A stretch of DNA of 64,000 bases from Catalinimonas alkaloidigena (GTDB lineage Bacteria > Bacteroidota > Bacteroidia > Cytophagales > Cyclobacteriaceae): contig NZ_JAQFIL010000003.1 of NCBI RefSeq assembly GCF_029504655.1, forward strand, positions 89,650 through 153,649, written 5' to 3'. Under the pieces are notes generated by a model that worked only from the letters and a program-made list of their open reading frames with translations, had not been told where the DNA came from and did no database searches. A program made the position numbers and the translations under genes. How positions within the stretch are numbered: the first letter of the stretch is position 1; every line of letters begins with the position of its first letter. Of the stretch, positions 1 through 8,451 are shown piece by piece.

Positions 1-381
1 CTTGTGGGTCACCTTATGGATCAAGCCCTTCTCGTCTGACACATCATAAGCACTACCTAATTCTTCCCCTTTCAATTGATATTTATGCGCCCTTTTACGC
101 CTTTCCAGAATTGTGTCTATTTCGCTTTGTTCCAGATTGACCAGCTCTTCATTCCATTGCGACTTTTGTTTTCTGACTTGTTTATCTTTTTGTCTTCCAA
201 GAAAACTATTCAACCTGGCCATCAGAATGAGTATGCCAACTACTATGACAATGACGATTAATACCAAGGTGCCGATCACTCCGGGGCTGGTCAGCCAATT
301 CTCAGTATCAATGGTATTTGCTTGCAATAATAGGCTGTTTAGTTTGGGTAGGGGAAATAAGAATGTGATAAGGTAAATCAT
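1..381 (-). CDS. 5' part of unknown membrane protein (cut by window edge)
   Basis: An open frame starts at the ATG at 381 on the minus strand and runs off the left edge (127 codons visible). The first 20 residues are hydrophobic, a strong membrane segment lies near residues 38-62, and a highly charged Lys/Glu/Gln-rich helix follows. I do not recognise the family. Short N-terminal membrane anchors of this kind occur in subunits of haem-copper oxidases and NO reductases, which would suit the nearby nitrosative-stress genes, but that is only a guess. It lies 46 bases downstream of the rrf2-type gene and may be co-transcribed with it. Confidence 0.55.
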   Translation of the reverse strand, partial: MIYLITFLFPLPKLNSLLLQANTIDTENWLTSPGVIGTLVLIVIVIVVGILILMARLNSFLGRQKDKQVRKQKSQWNEELVNLEQSEIDTILERRKRAHKYQLKGEELGSAYDVSDEKGLIHKVTHK

Positions 382-427
382 TATTTAATATATTAAGACC
401 TTTTTATCCTATTTTTGAATAATTTTT

Positions 428-862
428 TTATCTTTTTAAAAATGTTAGTCCTGTTTCTAAACCGGAGGCTAATTCAAATAAACTGGTAGTATTGAGCATA
501 TATTTTAGTTCATCCCTGATCCTGGCAAATTTGTCATGCACAGGGCAAGGCTGGGCAGCATTGCATTCTTCCAACCCCAAGCCACACCCCCTGTAAATAT
601 AATCGCCATCAATAGCATCAACGATCTGGCTTAAAGTGATCTGATCAATTTTCTTTTTTTCTATTTGAAACCCTCCTGCTGGTCCCATCACAGAACTTAG
701 TATCTTACTTCTTACCAGTTGTTGGAGTATTTTAGCAGTAAACGCCAATGGCGATCCGATTTCATTAGCAATACCCTTCAGGCTTGTCCTTTTATCTTCC
801 AGGGACTGTACTGCTACATAAATAGTAGCCCGGATTCCATATTCACAGGCTTTTGAAAACAT
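428..862 (-). CDS. Rrf2-family transcriptional regulator (NsrR/IscR-like)
   Basis: A 144-residue protein of normal Rrf2 length. The N-terminal winged helix-turn-helix (about residues 1-65) has the usual Rrf2 opening (FSKACEYGIRA). Three cysteines at 93, 100 and 106 sit in the loop where IscR, NsrR and RsrR bind an Fe-S cluster. NsrR-type members sense nitric oxide and repress hmp, ytfE/RIC and similar genes, and both of those families occur in this window. The effector is inferred, not shown. A long palindrome at 898-927, just upstream of the start, is a likely autoregulatory operator. Confidence 0.9.
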   Translation of the reverse strand: MFSKACEYGIRATIYVAVQSLEDKRTSLKGIANEIGSPLAFTAKILQQLVRSKILSSVMGPAGGFQIEKKKIDQITLSQIVDAIDGDYIYRGCGLGLEECNAAQPCPVHDKFARIRDELKYMLNTTSLFELASGLETGLTFLKR

Positions 863-897
863 ATTCTCTCTGGTTTGGTAGAAAGGTAAAACAAAAA

Positions 898-927
898 ATT
901 ATATCGGACAAATTTATCCGATATAAT
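898..927. promoter_or_regulatory. Palindromic operator upstream of the Rrf2 gene
   Basis: ATTATATCGGA and its exact reverse complement TCCGATATAAT are separated by 8 bases. The palindrome lies 36 bases upstream of the Rrf2 start codon, in the position expected for autoregulation. It is seen directly; binding by this Rrf2 protein is inferred. Confidence 0.65.
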
Positions 928-1013
928 TTTTTTAACCCTTAACTAATTAGGTAGGGTAGTTTCAAATCAACAAATAAAATTATTTACCCAGAGTTAAATT
1001 TACGGATTGAATA

Positions 1014-1616
1014 CTACACCACCTTTTCATAAAATGCTTTGGTTTCGGGTTGAAAAACTCTGACCGGTTTATCTTTGAGGTACTTGCGTTTTTCTTTGAG
1101 CTGAAAATAAATATAGATAAAACAGCTTCCGTAAAATATGGCAAAAATTGCCAGCTCGTAGGTGGGGGATATCCACTGTATTGAACTATTGGCTAGCATG
1201 CTGGCCCCAAAGATGACGGCAAGGTTTCCTAAAATCACCATAACCTTCCACTCCTGCACAATTTGTTTGATCCTGCTAAAAGTGAGGACTTGAAAAACAC
1301 CGGTCACAATGACCCAAAGTGCGATCAACTCCCAGAGAAGGTTAATTTGTGCTGCCGCAGAAAAAATAGCAAAGCTACCTATGAATAACTCTGTCACTCC
1401 TTTACCTAGAGGTGAGAATTTGTTGTTTTTTTGAGAGCTTATGTTTCTAATGATAATGATTAAGCCACTCAAAATCAAAAGAGATCCAAATGGGATGGCC
1501 AATGCATTGATTTCATCACCAGGATAACACAAAGCTACCAGGCCAAATGTAATAGCACCTATTCCCTTGTATATGAAGCTACTCTTATTTTTTATAAATT
1601 GTCTTTCCAACGTCAT
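1014..1616 (-). CDS. HdeD/DUF308-like membrane protein
   Basis: A 200-residue protein with about six hydrophobic segments in pairs, the pattern of the HdeD/DUF308 family. The paired segments have the small-residue content of that family (ITFGLVALCYPG, then IWxIxTGVFQVLTF-like). HdeD of E. coli is an inner-membrane acid-resistance protein, but most DUF308 members have no proven role. It is transcribed on its own, 150 bases from the Rrf2 gene. The C-terminus is a charged cytoplasmic tail. Confidence 0.7.
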   Translation of the reverse strand: MTLERQFIKNKSSFIYKGIGAITFGLVALCYPGDEINALAIPFGSLLILSGLIIIIRNISSQKNNKFSPLGKGVTELFIGSFAIFSAAAQINLLWELIALWVIVTGVFQVLTFSRIKQIVQEWKVMVILGNLAVIFGASMLANSSIQWISPTYELAIFAIFYGSCFIYIYFQLKEKRKYLKDKPVRVFQPETKAFYEKVV

Positions 1617-1845
1617 GATAAATGGCTTTAATGTTATAAAAAATTTATCCGCAAGCTTTGATGCGGGGCAATACCATCCGGAGTAAAAACTTGTTCACAA
1701 GTTAGTAAGGGGCAGCTTGTAGTAAAACGACTCATGTCATACATAATTGATGATCTTTGTCATTGAAAAGTTATTCTTATTAAAGCAGGTCTTATTCCAA
1801 AGAAGCAGCATGAGAAAGATGATAGGATGGTATGGAAAATTTGTC

Positions 1846-1899
1846 AATTTGGCGTTAGGTCAAATTTTTGCTACAAATTGATCCCATACGCCAAATTGA
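1846..1899. repeat. Long imperfect hairpin in the 1617-1974 gap
   Basis: CAATTTGGCGT (1846-1856) and ACGCCAAATTG (1889-1899) are perfect reverse complements, and the sequence between them pairs partly (TCAAATTT with AAATTGA), giving an extended stem of about 54 bases. It has no T-tract. It is the only structured element I see in this 358-base gap between the HdeD-like gene and the mreB-like gene. It could be an RNA structure or a decayed repeat. Confidence 0.5.
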
Positions 1900-1974
1900 A
1901 TAGTACTCTAAACTTCTCCGAGCTATTGACAAATATCATTCACTTTTTCATCATAAACTTTTAAAATAGTGTGG

Positions 1975-3003
1975 TTACTGGAATAACACAGCCTGATACA
2001 GTTTGGGGGAATGAATAACCCTGGCAATACCTCTGATCACGGACTGCAAAGCATCAACATCATGTTGTACCTGAAGCTTAGTTTTGGCTTTCAATCTTTG
2101 CTTAAGTCCACGTAACAAAGAACCTCCACCTGTCAGGTAAATTCCGTTTCCGTAGATATCACCAGCAAGTTCTGGCTCACAAGTTTCAAGTGCTTGTAGA
2201 ATAGCATCTTCTATCTTACTGATAGTGCTATCTAAGATATTTGCTACTTCTGAGTGACCTATTTCTATACTCACCGGAAGTCCGGTCATCAGGTTCTTGC
2301 CTATCATCTGGTAGGGTTCGGGAACATCCTCAGGGGTATCAGTAGCTGAGCCGACTTTGATCTTGAGTTGCTCTGCTACCTTACTGCCAATAGACATGTT
2401 GTATCGCTTTCTGAAGTAATTTTGTATGTCTTCGTCAAAAGTATCTCCCGCTATTTTAATAGACTGATGGGACACAATGCCAGATAATGAAATAATCACA
2501 ATTTCTGTAACGCCACCACCAATGTCTACCAAAAATTTACCATCAGGTTCCTGAATATCCAGCCCCATGCCAATGGCAGCTGCGATAGGTTCAAAGATGA
2601 GATATTTCCGGTGCGCTTTAAATTGTTCTAGCACATCTCGCAAAGCTCTTTTTTCCACTTCGGTAGTATCATAAGGAATACCTGCCACCACATTGTCAAA
2701 GCCATAAAAAAAGGAAGATCTGGAGTGATGGTTTTTGATCATTGACTTTACCATACAATTGGCCGAATCATAATCCATGATAACTCCACCTTTTAGTGGT
2801 TTTACAATTTTAAATTGCTCACTGGCTTTACCCAGCATATCATAAGCTTCTTGCCCTACTGCTTTCACAGCCTTTTTATCTTTATGCAATGCAATAAAGG
2901 AGGGCTGGGTAAAATAGTCACCTTCTTTTTCAGTAAAAATAGTATTACTGTTTCCAAGATCTAAGCCAAGGCTATTACCTCTTCTTAAGCTGATATTAAA
3001 CAT
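1975..3003 (-). CDS. MreB-like bacterial actin
   Basis: A 342-residue MreB/actin-fold ATPase. The first phosphate loop (LDLGNSNTIF) and the second (DIGGGVTEIVII) are visible, as is the C-terminal GGGSLLRGL adenosine motif. I chose the start at 3003 (MFNISLRRG) because MreB proteins begin a few residues before the first phosphate loop; a longer frame up to 3069 would add an unrelated tail. MreB polymers guide cell-wall synthesis. This gene is not next to mreC/mreD, and its phosphate-1 loop reads GNSN where housekeeping MreB has GTAN, so it is probably a paralogue. Confidence 0.85.
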   Translation of the reverse strand: MFNISLRRGNSLGLDLGNSNTIFTEKEGDYFTQPSFIALHKDKKAVKAVGQEAYDMLGKASEQFKIVKPLKGGVIMDYDSANCMVKSMIKNHHSRSSFFYGFDNVVAGIPYDTTEVEKRALRDVLEQFKAHRKYLIFEPIAAAIGMGLDIQEPDGKFLVDIGGGVTEIVIISLSGIVSHQSIKIAGDTFDEDIQNYFRKRYNMSIGSKVAEQLKIKVGSATDTPEDVPEPYQMIGKNLMTGLPVSIEIGHSEVANILDSTISKIEDAILQALETCEPELAGDIYGNGIYLTGGGSLLRGLKQRLKAKTKLQVQHDVDALQSVIRGIARVIHSPKLYQAVLFQ

Positions 3004-3097
3004 ATTATATATGATGATTGGAATTGAAAAACCTGTCAGCCCGGATGATGAGAACAGCAGGAAATACAATACGGTTAATGCTACTTTTTACTTTAAA

Positions 3098-3490
3098 TTA
3101 TTCTTTATGTCCGGAATTAATGACTTGAAGTACTTTGTACTGCCTTACAGTTCCATGTACTTCCCATTCCACTGAGTCTCCTTCATGATATCCGATGAGT
3201 GCTACGCCTAGTGGAGAAAATATTGAAATTTTATTGTTTTTAGGGTTTACTTTACTGGGCACTACTAAAGTTATTTTAATCTCTTTTCCCAGTGTGTTCT
3301 CATACAATGTAACTTCCGAGTTCAGGCCAATTACGCCTTCTGGAATTTTATCTCCAGAGACAATATTAGCCTCTTTTAATTCTTCCACCAGTCTTGAATA
3401 CGAATAACTGGATAGATTATGAGGATTATAATTGACAAATTTTGAGATCAAATCATAATCTCTTTCAGTGACTACAATCTTTTTTGACAT
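3098..3490 (-). CDS. Rnk/GreA C-terminal-domain protein
   Basis: A 130-residue protein with the GreA/GreB C-terminal FKBP-like fold at about residues 50-130 (NSEVTLYENTLGKEIKITLV ... SIFSPLGVALIGYHEGDSVEW). The short N-terminal helix replaces the long Gre coiled coil, as in Rnk. Rnk-type proteins bind RNA polymerase near the secondary channel and were first described as regulators of nucleoside diphosphate kinase. It lies 95 bases upstream of the mreB-like gene on the same strand and may form a transcription unit with it. Confidence 0.8.
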   Translation of the reverse strand: MSKKIVVTERDYDLISKFVNYNPHNLSSYSYSRLVEELKEANIVSGDKIPEGVIGLNSEVTLYENTLGKEIKITLVVPSKVNPKNNKISIFSPLGVALIGYHEGDSVEWEVHGTVRQYKVLQVINSGHKE

Positions 3491-3559
3491 TTTAGATATG
3501 CGTTAAATGGAATGATTTATTTTATATAATGGGTATTGTTCTGATTCTATTTAAAACAA

Positions 3560-3601
3560 GGGCTACCCCGGCGGGGGTTGCAACCCAGCCAGCGCGTCCC
3601 C
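3560..3601. repeat. GC-rich cluster of short palindromes
   Basis: Inside an AT-rich gap lies a 42-base GC-rich block holding CCCCGGCGGGG (3566-3576) and the perfect palindrome GGGTTGCAACCC (3575-3586), followed by GCCAGCGCGTCCCC. No T-tract follows on either strand. It differs sharply in composition from its surroundings and could be a small inserted element or an RNA structure. Confidence 0.4.
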
Positions 3602-3647
3602 TTATCTAGAATATCAGAATATCCTTTAGTGAAGCTTTTTTCAGAAT

Positions 3648-4136
3648 TTATTTTACAATTCCTGTTGAAGTAAAAGTGTTATTGCTTTTTAAAAGAGAAG
3701 CATATTCCCATCCAATAACCACCAGTTTTCCGTTCCGTAGCTGCTCCAGATAGTAGGAAGTTTTCTTACTGCTCAAGCCATAGCCATTCAGGATTCCCAT
3801 TAAGCCTCCCTCCAATGATCCCAAGGCTTTGCCATCAATTTTTTCCAGCAAAAGCGAGGATAAAGAACCAGCCACAAAAATTTTCCCTATCCCTGAAATG
3901 TCAAGGATATGGATTTTTGTAGAAGTCAAATGTGTAAAACAGGCTGAAACATGACAAAAATCCTCATCAGAAAAGCTGTTTATTTTTCCCAATACAGAAA
4001 GATGCTCCAGGGGAGGGTGGCGGTTTTTTAGGTTTCGGACCGAAGCCTCACCCTCAGCAAGTGTATTGCACACCTTTACATGCAGGTGTATCTTCCACTT
4101 ATGCTCCAGATTATCTTTTAGAGGTACCTTGTTCAT
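3648..4136 (-). CDS. Small stress-type protein resembling DUF1269
   Basis: A 162-residue soluble protein that I do not recognise with certainty. The C-terminal third has a glycine-rich helix-turn (SLEGGLMGILNGYGL) followed by YYLEQLRNGKLVVIG, a pattern seen in DUF1269 and general-stress proteins where a Gly-rich segment precedes 'YexxlrxGkvLv'. An FNR-like box (4224-4237) lies about 88 bases upstream of the start, so it is probably part of the anaerobic or nitrosative response together with the kinase and receiver-CRP genes beside it. Confidence 0.5.
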   Translation of the reverse strand: MNKVPLKDNLEHKWKIHLHVKVCNTLAEGEASVRNLKNRHPPLEHLSVLGKINSFSDEDFCHVSACFTHLTSTKIHILDISGIGKIFVAGSLSSLLLEKIDGKALGSLEGGLMGILNGYGLSSKKTSYYLEQLRNGKLVVIGWEYASLLKSNNTFTSTGIVK

Positions 4137-4223
4137 TATTAAGTTGAATATGAAATGCCTATTGATGAAGCAAAGAAAAGGCTAATTTCTCATATCTAAT
4201 ATGACCTACGTCTGAAAAAACAT

Positions 4224-4237
4224 ATGATTTATATCAT
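4224..4237. promoter_or_regulatory. FNR-like box
   Basis: ATGATTTATATCAT, a perfect ATGAT-N4-ATCAT palindrome, lies upstream of the minus-strand gene at 3648-4136. It matches the spacing of CRP/FNR-superfamily sites (TTGAT-N4-ATCAA) and recurs at 7116 and 29159 in this window. Confidence 0.55.
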
Positions 4238-4269
4238 CAAAAAAGTATAACGTCAAAATTGAAGCGCAC

Positions 4270-5331
4270 TTATGACTTCACTTTTATTAATCCCTCCTTG
4301 TCCAGAATAGTGATCCCTTTTCTGTCAATAGTAATCAGGCTTTCTTCTTTGAAATCCGCCAAAGTCCTGATTACTGTCTCTTTCACTGTTCCGATCAGGC
4401 TGGCAAGGTCTTCTCTGGTTAAAGTGACTTCAGGGAGAGTTCCATCCTGTCTGGAAGATTGTTCACTTACCCTCAAGAGCACTTCGGCTACCCTTTGCCT
4501 CACTGAAAAATAAGACACCTGTAATAACTGCTCCTCTCTTTCCATCAGATTGTTGGAAAGCATTTTGATGAATTTGTTGGCTACGCTACGATTGCTATAG
4601 AGAAACTTAAAGAAATCCTCCTGGGGGATCAGGCAGACTTCTGTATCTTCTAAAGCTATGGCAGTTTCGGTATAAGTATCTTTCTCGCTGAGCAAAGGCA
4701 TAAACCCAAAGAAATCCCCTGCCTGAAAAATCCCGGTAATGAATTCCTTACCATCTTCGGTAGTCTTGAAAGTTTTGGCCTTTCCTTTGCTTAGGAAGTA
4801 AAGCATATCAGCTTTGACGCCTTCCTGAAAAATGCCTTTTTTCTTTTTGTACGTCTTGATCTTTCTCTTTTTGGAGAGGTCTTTCAGTTCTTTATATTCA
4901 CTGGCTTCTGTGTAAAATTCATTGAGCCCATTGATATTATTAGCGTATTCCTTCTTCAGGATTTCATTTTTGCGCAGACGACTTTCCACCGCATTCAGCA
5001 GCTCCATTTCTTCAAAAGGCTTGGTTAGATAGTCATCCGCACCCAGGTTCATGCCTTTGCGCACATCTTCTTTTTCTGCCCTGGCAGTGAGAAAAATAAA
5101 AGGAATACTGGCGGTTTCCGCTTTTTTACTGAGGATATGCAGCACTCCATAACCATCCAGGCCGGGCATCATAATATCGCAGATGATCAGGTCAGGTTGA
5201 TGCTCGGTGGCCTTTTCTATGCCTAGCTTTCCGCTTTCAGCAGTGATTACCTCATAGTTCGCCAATTCAAGAATATCGGCGGTGGTTTCTCTGACATCAG
5301 CATTATCTTCTATCAATACTATTTTATGCAT
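4270..5331 (-). CDS. Response regulator fused to a CRP/FNR-type regulator
   Basis: A 353-residue protein. The receiver domain (1-120) has the acidic pair Glu8/Asp9, phospho-acceptor Asp52 in ICDIMMPG, and Lys104 in LTKPF. A basic linker (about 135-155) leads to a cyclic-nucleotide-binding-like barrel (about 150-265) and a CRP-type helix-turn-helix (about 290-345; LTREDLASLIGTVKETVIRT). It thus couples a His-Asp phosphorelay to a CRP/FNR DNA-binding module. It overlaps the kinase gene upstream by 8 bases (stop and start interlock), so the two are translationally coupled and almost certainly partners. It likely recognises the ATGAT-N4-ATCAT boxes nearby, one of which sits upstream of its own operon. 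Confidence 0.92.
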   Translation of the reverse strand: MHKIVLIEDNADVRETTADILELANYEVITAESGKLGIEKATEHQPDLIICDIMMPGLDGYGVLHILSKKAETASIPFIFLTARAEKEDVRKGMNLGADDYLTKPFEEMELLNAVESRLRKNEILKKEYANNINGLNEFYTEASEYKELKDLSKKRKIKTYKKKKGIFQEGVKADMLYFLSKGKAKTFKTTEDGKEFITGIFQAGDFFGFMPLLSEKDTYTETAIALEDTEVCLIPQEDFFKFLYSNRSVANKFIKMLSNNLMEREEQLLQVSYFSVRQRVAEVLLRVSEQSSRQDGTLPEVTLTREDLASLIGTVKETVIRTLADFKEESLITIDRKGITILDKEGLIKVKS

Positions 5332-7066
5332 TTTCTTCCTGGTCTAAGGGTAGCGTGATTGTGAAAGTAGAGCCTTGCTCCAGTTTACTGTCAAAAGTAA
5401 TTTCCCCATTCATAAGTTCTATGTATTTTTTGACAATGGGCAGTCCTAAGCCTGTGCCTTCAATATTGGTCACATTACGTGCCCTAAAAAACAGGTTGAA
5501 CAAATTCTGCTGTTCATCTTCCGGTATACCAATCCCCTGATCTATAATCTTTACGGTGAGAGATGTATCATTAGTATTTATAATCAAGTCCACTGGTTCA
5601 TTTGGTGGAGAATATTTAAGTGCGTTAGACAAAAGATTCAAAAAAACATTTCGGGTAAACTGCTTATCCAGATTGACCTGGATGGTTTCCTGATCGGAAG
5701 TAAGCTGTACTTCCTGTCCCGGCTTCTGTACATGCTGCAACTCCTGAACAATGGTTTCCATAAACTCCATCAGGTCAAAGATCTCTTTCTTCATCTGTAA
5801 AGCCCCTTCTTCCAACCTTCCCAGAGAAAGGAACTCATTGAGAATATCTATCAGGTTCTTTACGCTGGATTTAATGCGTTCCACATTTTTCAGCCTTTTA
5901 TCTTCCTTCCCTGGCTCATTCAGGCGGGCAATCAGGTTGGCAGAAGACAAGATGGTGCTCAATGGCGTTCTGAACTCATGAGAGGCCATGGATACAAAGC
6001 GGGATTTTAGCTCGCTGAGTTCTTTTTCTTTTTTCAGGGCTTTAAGCATTTTCTGCTCAGTACTTTTTTGCTCGCTAATATTGGTAAAAACAAACATCAC
6101 CAGGTTTACATCTAGGTGACCCTCATCCAACGGCATAGTGTTGACTTTGTAACTATTCGCTTTGTATTTGATCTCGTAAGAATAATGTCCACCATGAAAG
6201 GTTTTTTGCGCATAGGTGAGCATTTGTTTTTTCCATTCTGTAGAGAAGTTCTTCACCTGTTTTACAGAATGTCCTTCTACATTTTCTTTGCTCAACTCTA
6301 TTTTTCGCAATTCTTCACCATCCAAAAATACAATCTGATAGTCCCGGTTGATGACCACAATCATCACTTTAGGAAAGTAGCGGGCAATTGCCACGTACAA
6401 AGCATAATTTTTCTTTGCCTGCGCATCTGCCTGCCGGGTTTCATGGATCTGGTATTCCAGGGAAAGGTTGGTTTCTACCAGTTTCTTCACCATAGCAGTC
6501 AACTCTCGAGTGCGCTCCTTTACTTTTTGTTCCAGTTCTTCAGTATACGTCCTCTGTCTAACCTCAGGTGTCAATACTGCATCTACTGACATTTTTTGCT
6601 CAATCACCGTAGCCGCCCAGTCCACACCGTTGATGATCAATGAAATCTCATCTTTTTTGGGCGATCTGAATTCCTTGAAAAAAAACACGAGTGCGCCTAA
6701 TAATTTACCATTTAGTCTGGAATGAATGGGAGTGGCCCACCAGCCATTCTGAAGTGAGTAAGTACTATCTTTCCAAATAATTCTTTTGCTTATCGGTTCA
6801 AAAGATGAATTGCTGTTGATACCAGGCAACTGCTTGAATACCACAAGTTTGATAAGTTCCAATAAATCAGGTGACAGTGAGGGAGCAGCGCCTATTTGCC
6901 ATTTTCCTGTGCTTTTGTCACCAACGAGTATAGAAACTAAAAACTCACTGGACTGGGCTTCTATCCACTTGATGATCTGCTCTAGTAATTCCTTTAGCGG
7001 GGCTTGTCGGGATATGCTTTTCTGAAGGTGGTTTTTCACAATATCAAAATCAGGCTTAGGGTTCAT
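5324..7066 (-). CDS. Soluble GAF-PAS sensor histidine kinase
   Basis: A 580-residue kinase without membrane segments. A GAF-like region (about 15-155), a coiled coil rich in Glu/Lys (about 165-215), a PAS domain (about 220-335), and the dimerisation domain with the phospho-accepting His363 in SHEFRTPL come in order. The C-terminal ATPase domain shows the N box (NLLSNALKYSP), DQGIGIP and GTGLGLPIVKKY. It is cytoplasmic, so its signal must be internal (redox, gas or metabolite). It is co-transcribed with the receiver-CRP gene. An FNR-like box lies 50 bases before the start, pointing to autoregulation. Confidence 0.92.
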   Translation of the reverse strand: MNPKPDFDIVKNHLQKSISRQAPLKELLEQIIKWIEAQSSEFLVSILVGDKSTGKWQIGAAPSLSPDLLELIKLVVFKQLPGINSNSSFEPISKRIIWKDSTYSLQNGWWATPIHSRLNGKLLGALVFFFKEFRSPKKDEISLIINGVDWAATVIEQKMSVDAVLTPEVRQRTYTEELEQKVKERTRELTAMVKKLVETNLSLEYQIHETRQADAQAKKNYALYVAIARYFPKVMIVVINRDYQIVFLDGEELRKIELSKENVEGHSVKQVKNFSTEWKKQMLTYAQKTFHGGHYSYEIKYKANSYKVNTMPLDEGHLDVNLVMFVFTNISEQKSTEQKMLKALKKEKELSELKSRFVSMASHEFRTPLSTILSSANLIARLNEPGKEDKRLKNVERIKSSVKNLIDILNEFLSLGRLEEGALQMKKEIFDLMEFMETIVQELQHVQKPGQEVQLTSDQETIQVNLDKQFTRNVFLNLLSNALKYSPPNEPVDLIINTNDTSLTVKIIDQGIGIPEDEQQNLFNLFFRARNVTNIEGTGLGLPIVKKYIELMNGEITFDSKLEQGSTFTITLPLDQEENA

Positions 7067-7115
7067 TAAATTATTTTTTGAAGTGAAAGAATAGCTCCAG
7101 ACCTATGGGAATAAA

Positions 7116-7129
7116 ATGATTTTAATCAT
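7116..7129. promoter_or_regulatory. FNR-like box upstream of the kinase/receiver-CRP operon
   Basis: ATGATTTTAATCAT is a perfect palindrome 50 bases upstream of the kinase start codon (7066, minus strand). Its spacing fits a CRP/FNR-family site. It is the best candidate for autoregulation by the receiver-CRP protein of this operon. Confidence 0.6.
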
Positions 7130-7196
7130 CAAATGTGAGAGACTTACATCATTGTATCCTGATTTTTACTTTGCGTACTTTGTAATAACAATTCTA

Positions 7197-8384
7197 GTAC
7201 TCTACCCGATGATATTTATCAGTTGATAATCGCAGGCCCCAGTTCGCTCTACTCTTCGCAGAAATAGTTTAAGCAGCCTATCAAAGTCAGCTTGATGCTT
7301 GCCTTTTAAATACTGCCGGAACCAATCTAACCCTCTGCGGAAAGTACTCTTGGCTGGATAGCCGTGCTTTTTGATCGCTACTTTTTGTGTTTTATCCAAG
7401 AACTCTCTGCCTAAGGACAGGCAAATAGCAAAAGCAATACACACTAAAGCAAATAGTTTTTTCCACTTGTCTAGACTTCGTAAATGTGAACCTTCCAATT
7501 TGAAACCGCGTCCTTTCAAACTTTGAAAGAAAACCTCTATGGTCCAGCGTTTGCGATATATGTGCGGAAGCTGCTTAGCAAAGTGAGTACCGATGACATA
7601 CAACATTTCTCGGTTAGCCAGTCTTCTAATAGCTACATTAACTCTTACTCCATCCACAATAGCATTTTGAAAGTACCGTGTAGACTGGTGAGCCATTAAT
7701 TCTTCGGCTTGGTAGGTTTCACCGTTACGCAAGGTGATAGTATGATGTTTAGGAACGCGGACACAGAAGGGAATTTCAGCCTTCTGAAGCCAAGTCAGCC
7801 ACTGATGGCCGATAAATTCTCTATCCATAATGACTGAAGCGATGCGTGCTTTACCTAGCAGCCTTACACACTGCTTCAGTAGATCGATCCGATCTTGATA
7901 GTTGCTATTCCCACTTTTATTATCCAACATCTCAAAGTATAAAGGCAAGCCCACTTTACCTACACAAGCGGTGATACATAAAATATTAACCTGGCACTGG
8001 CCAAAATCCCATTCCGTACGGTCAAGACTCAGACTCACTTCTCCGGGGGGTAGAAACCTAGATAGAAGGGCCGCTACTTGTTGATAATCAAGAAGAGCAT
8101 CTTTGAAAAAAGCTTGGATGCGCCGTTCATTTGAAGTCTCTCGTACTTCATCATTCAGTTCCGTAGCTAACTCACAGAATTGCACAGTGCGCATTTTGAT
8201 AACTGTTTTTACAAACTGCCAGACAAATTTCTGTCGTGACAAATGGCGGACAACAGGAAAGGCATTCAAAGTTTTTTTATCTTTGATTCTAATAAATATT
8301 TCATGGTAAAGCTGAGTTTAGAGTGTATGGTAACCTCAAAATTCAGCTTTTCTTTTTCTTACTCAAAATCATCGGGTAGAGTAC
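7197..8384 (-). mobile_element. IS4-family insertion sequence (1188 bp)
   Basis: The ends are GTACTCTACCCGATGAT (7197-7213) and its perfect reverse complement at 8368-8384. The flanks carry a 7-bp direct repeat AATTCTA (7190-7196 and 8385-8391), the target-site duplication. The single transposase gene fills the element on the minus strand. The intact ends, duplication and transposase suggest a fairly recent insertion. It separates the kinase operon from the SpoIIAA-like gene. Confidence 0.93.
7202..8269 (-). CDS. IS4-family DDE transposase
   Basis: A 355-residue transposase. The catalytic acids are visible as LDRTEW, VIMDREF and the IS4 signature YRKRWTIEVFFQSLK, which matches Y-(2)-R-(3)-E-(6)-K exactly. 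It occupies nearly the whole element and ends just inside the left inverted repeat. It looks intact and probably active. Confidence 0.95.
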   Translation of the reverse strand: MNAFPVVRHLSRQKFVWQFVKTVIKMRTVQFCELATELNDEVRETSNERRIQAFFKDALLDYQQVAALLSRFLPPGEVSLSLDRTEWDFGQCQVNILCITACVGKVGLPLYFEMLDNKSGNSNYQDRIDLLKQCVRLLGKARIASVIMDREFIGHQWLTWLQKAEIPFCVRVPKHHTITLRNGETYQAEELMAHQSTRYFQNAIVDGVRVNVAIRRLANREMLYVIGTHFAKQLPHIYRKRWTIEVFFQSLKGRGFKLEGSHLRSLDKWKKLFALVCIAFAICLSLGREFLDKTQKVAIKKHGYPAKSTFRRGLDWFRQYLKGKHQADFDRLLKLFLRRVERTGACDYQLINIIG

Positions 8385-8451
8385 AATTCTAGTTTATGCT
8401 CTAAATATAGATTAACCAGAATGCAACTACTTTAATATAGTAATTTTTAGT

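Noticed and set aside
1846..1899. A stray attC site (contains GCGTTAGG and CCATACGCC)
   Set aside because: No recombinase or cassette next to it, and the AAC/GTT core pair is not placed correctly.
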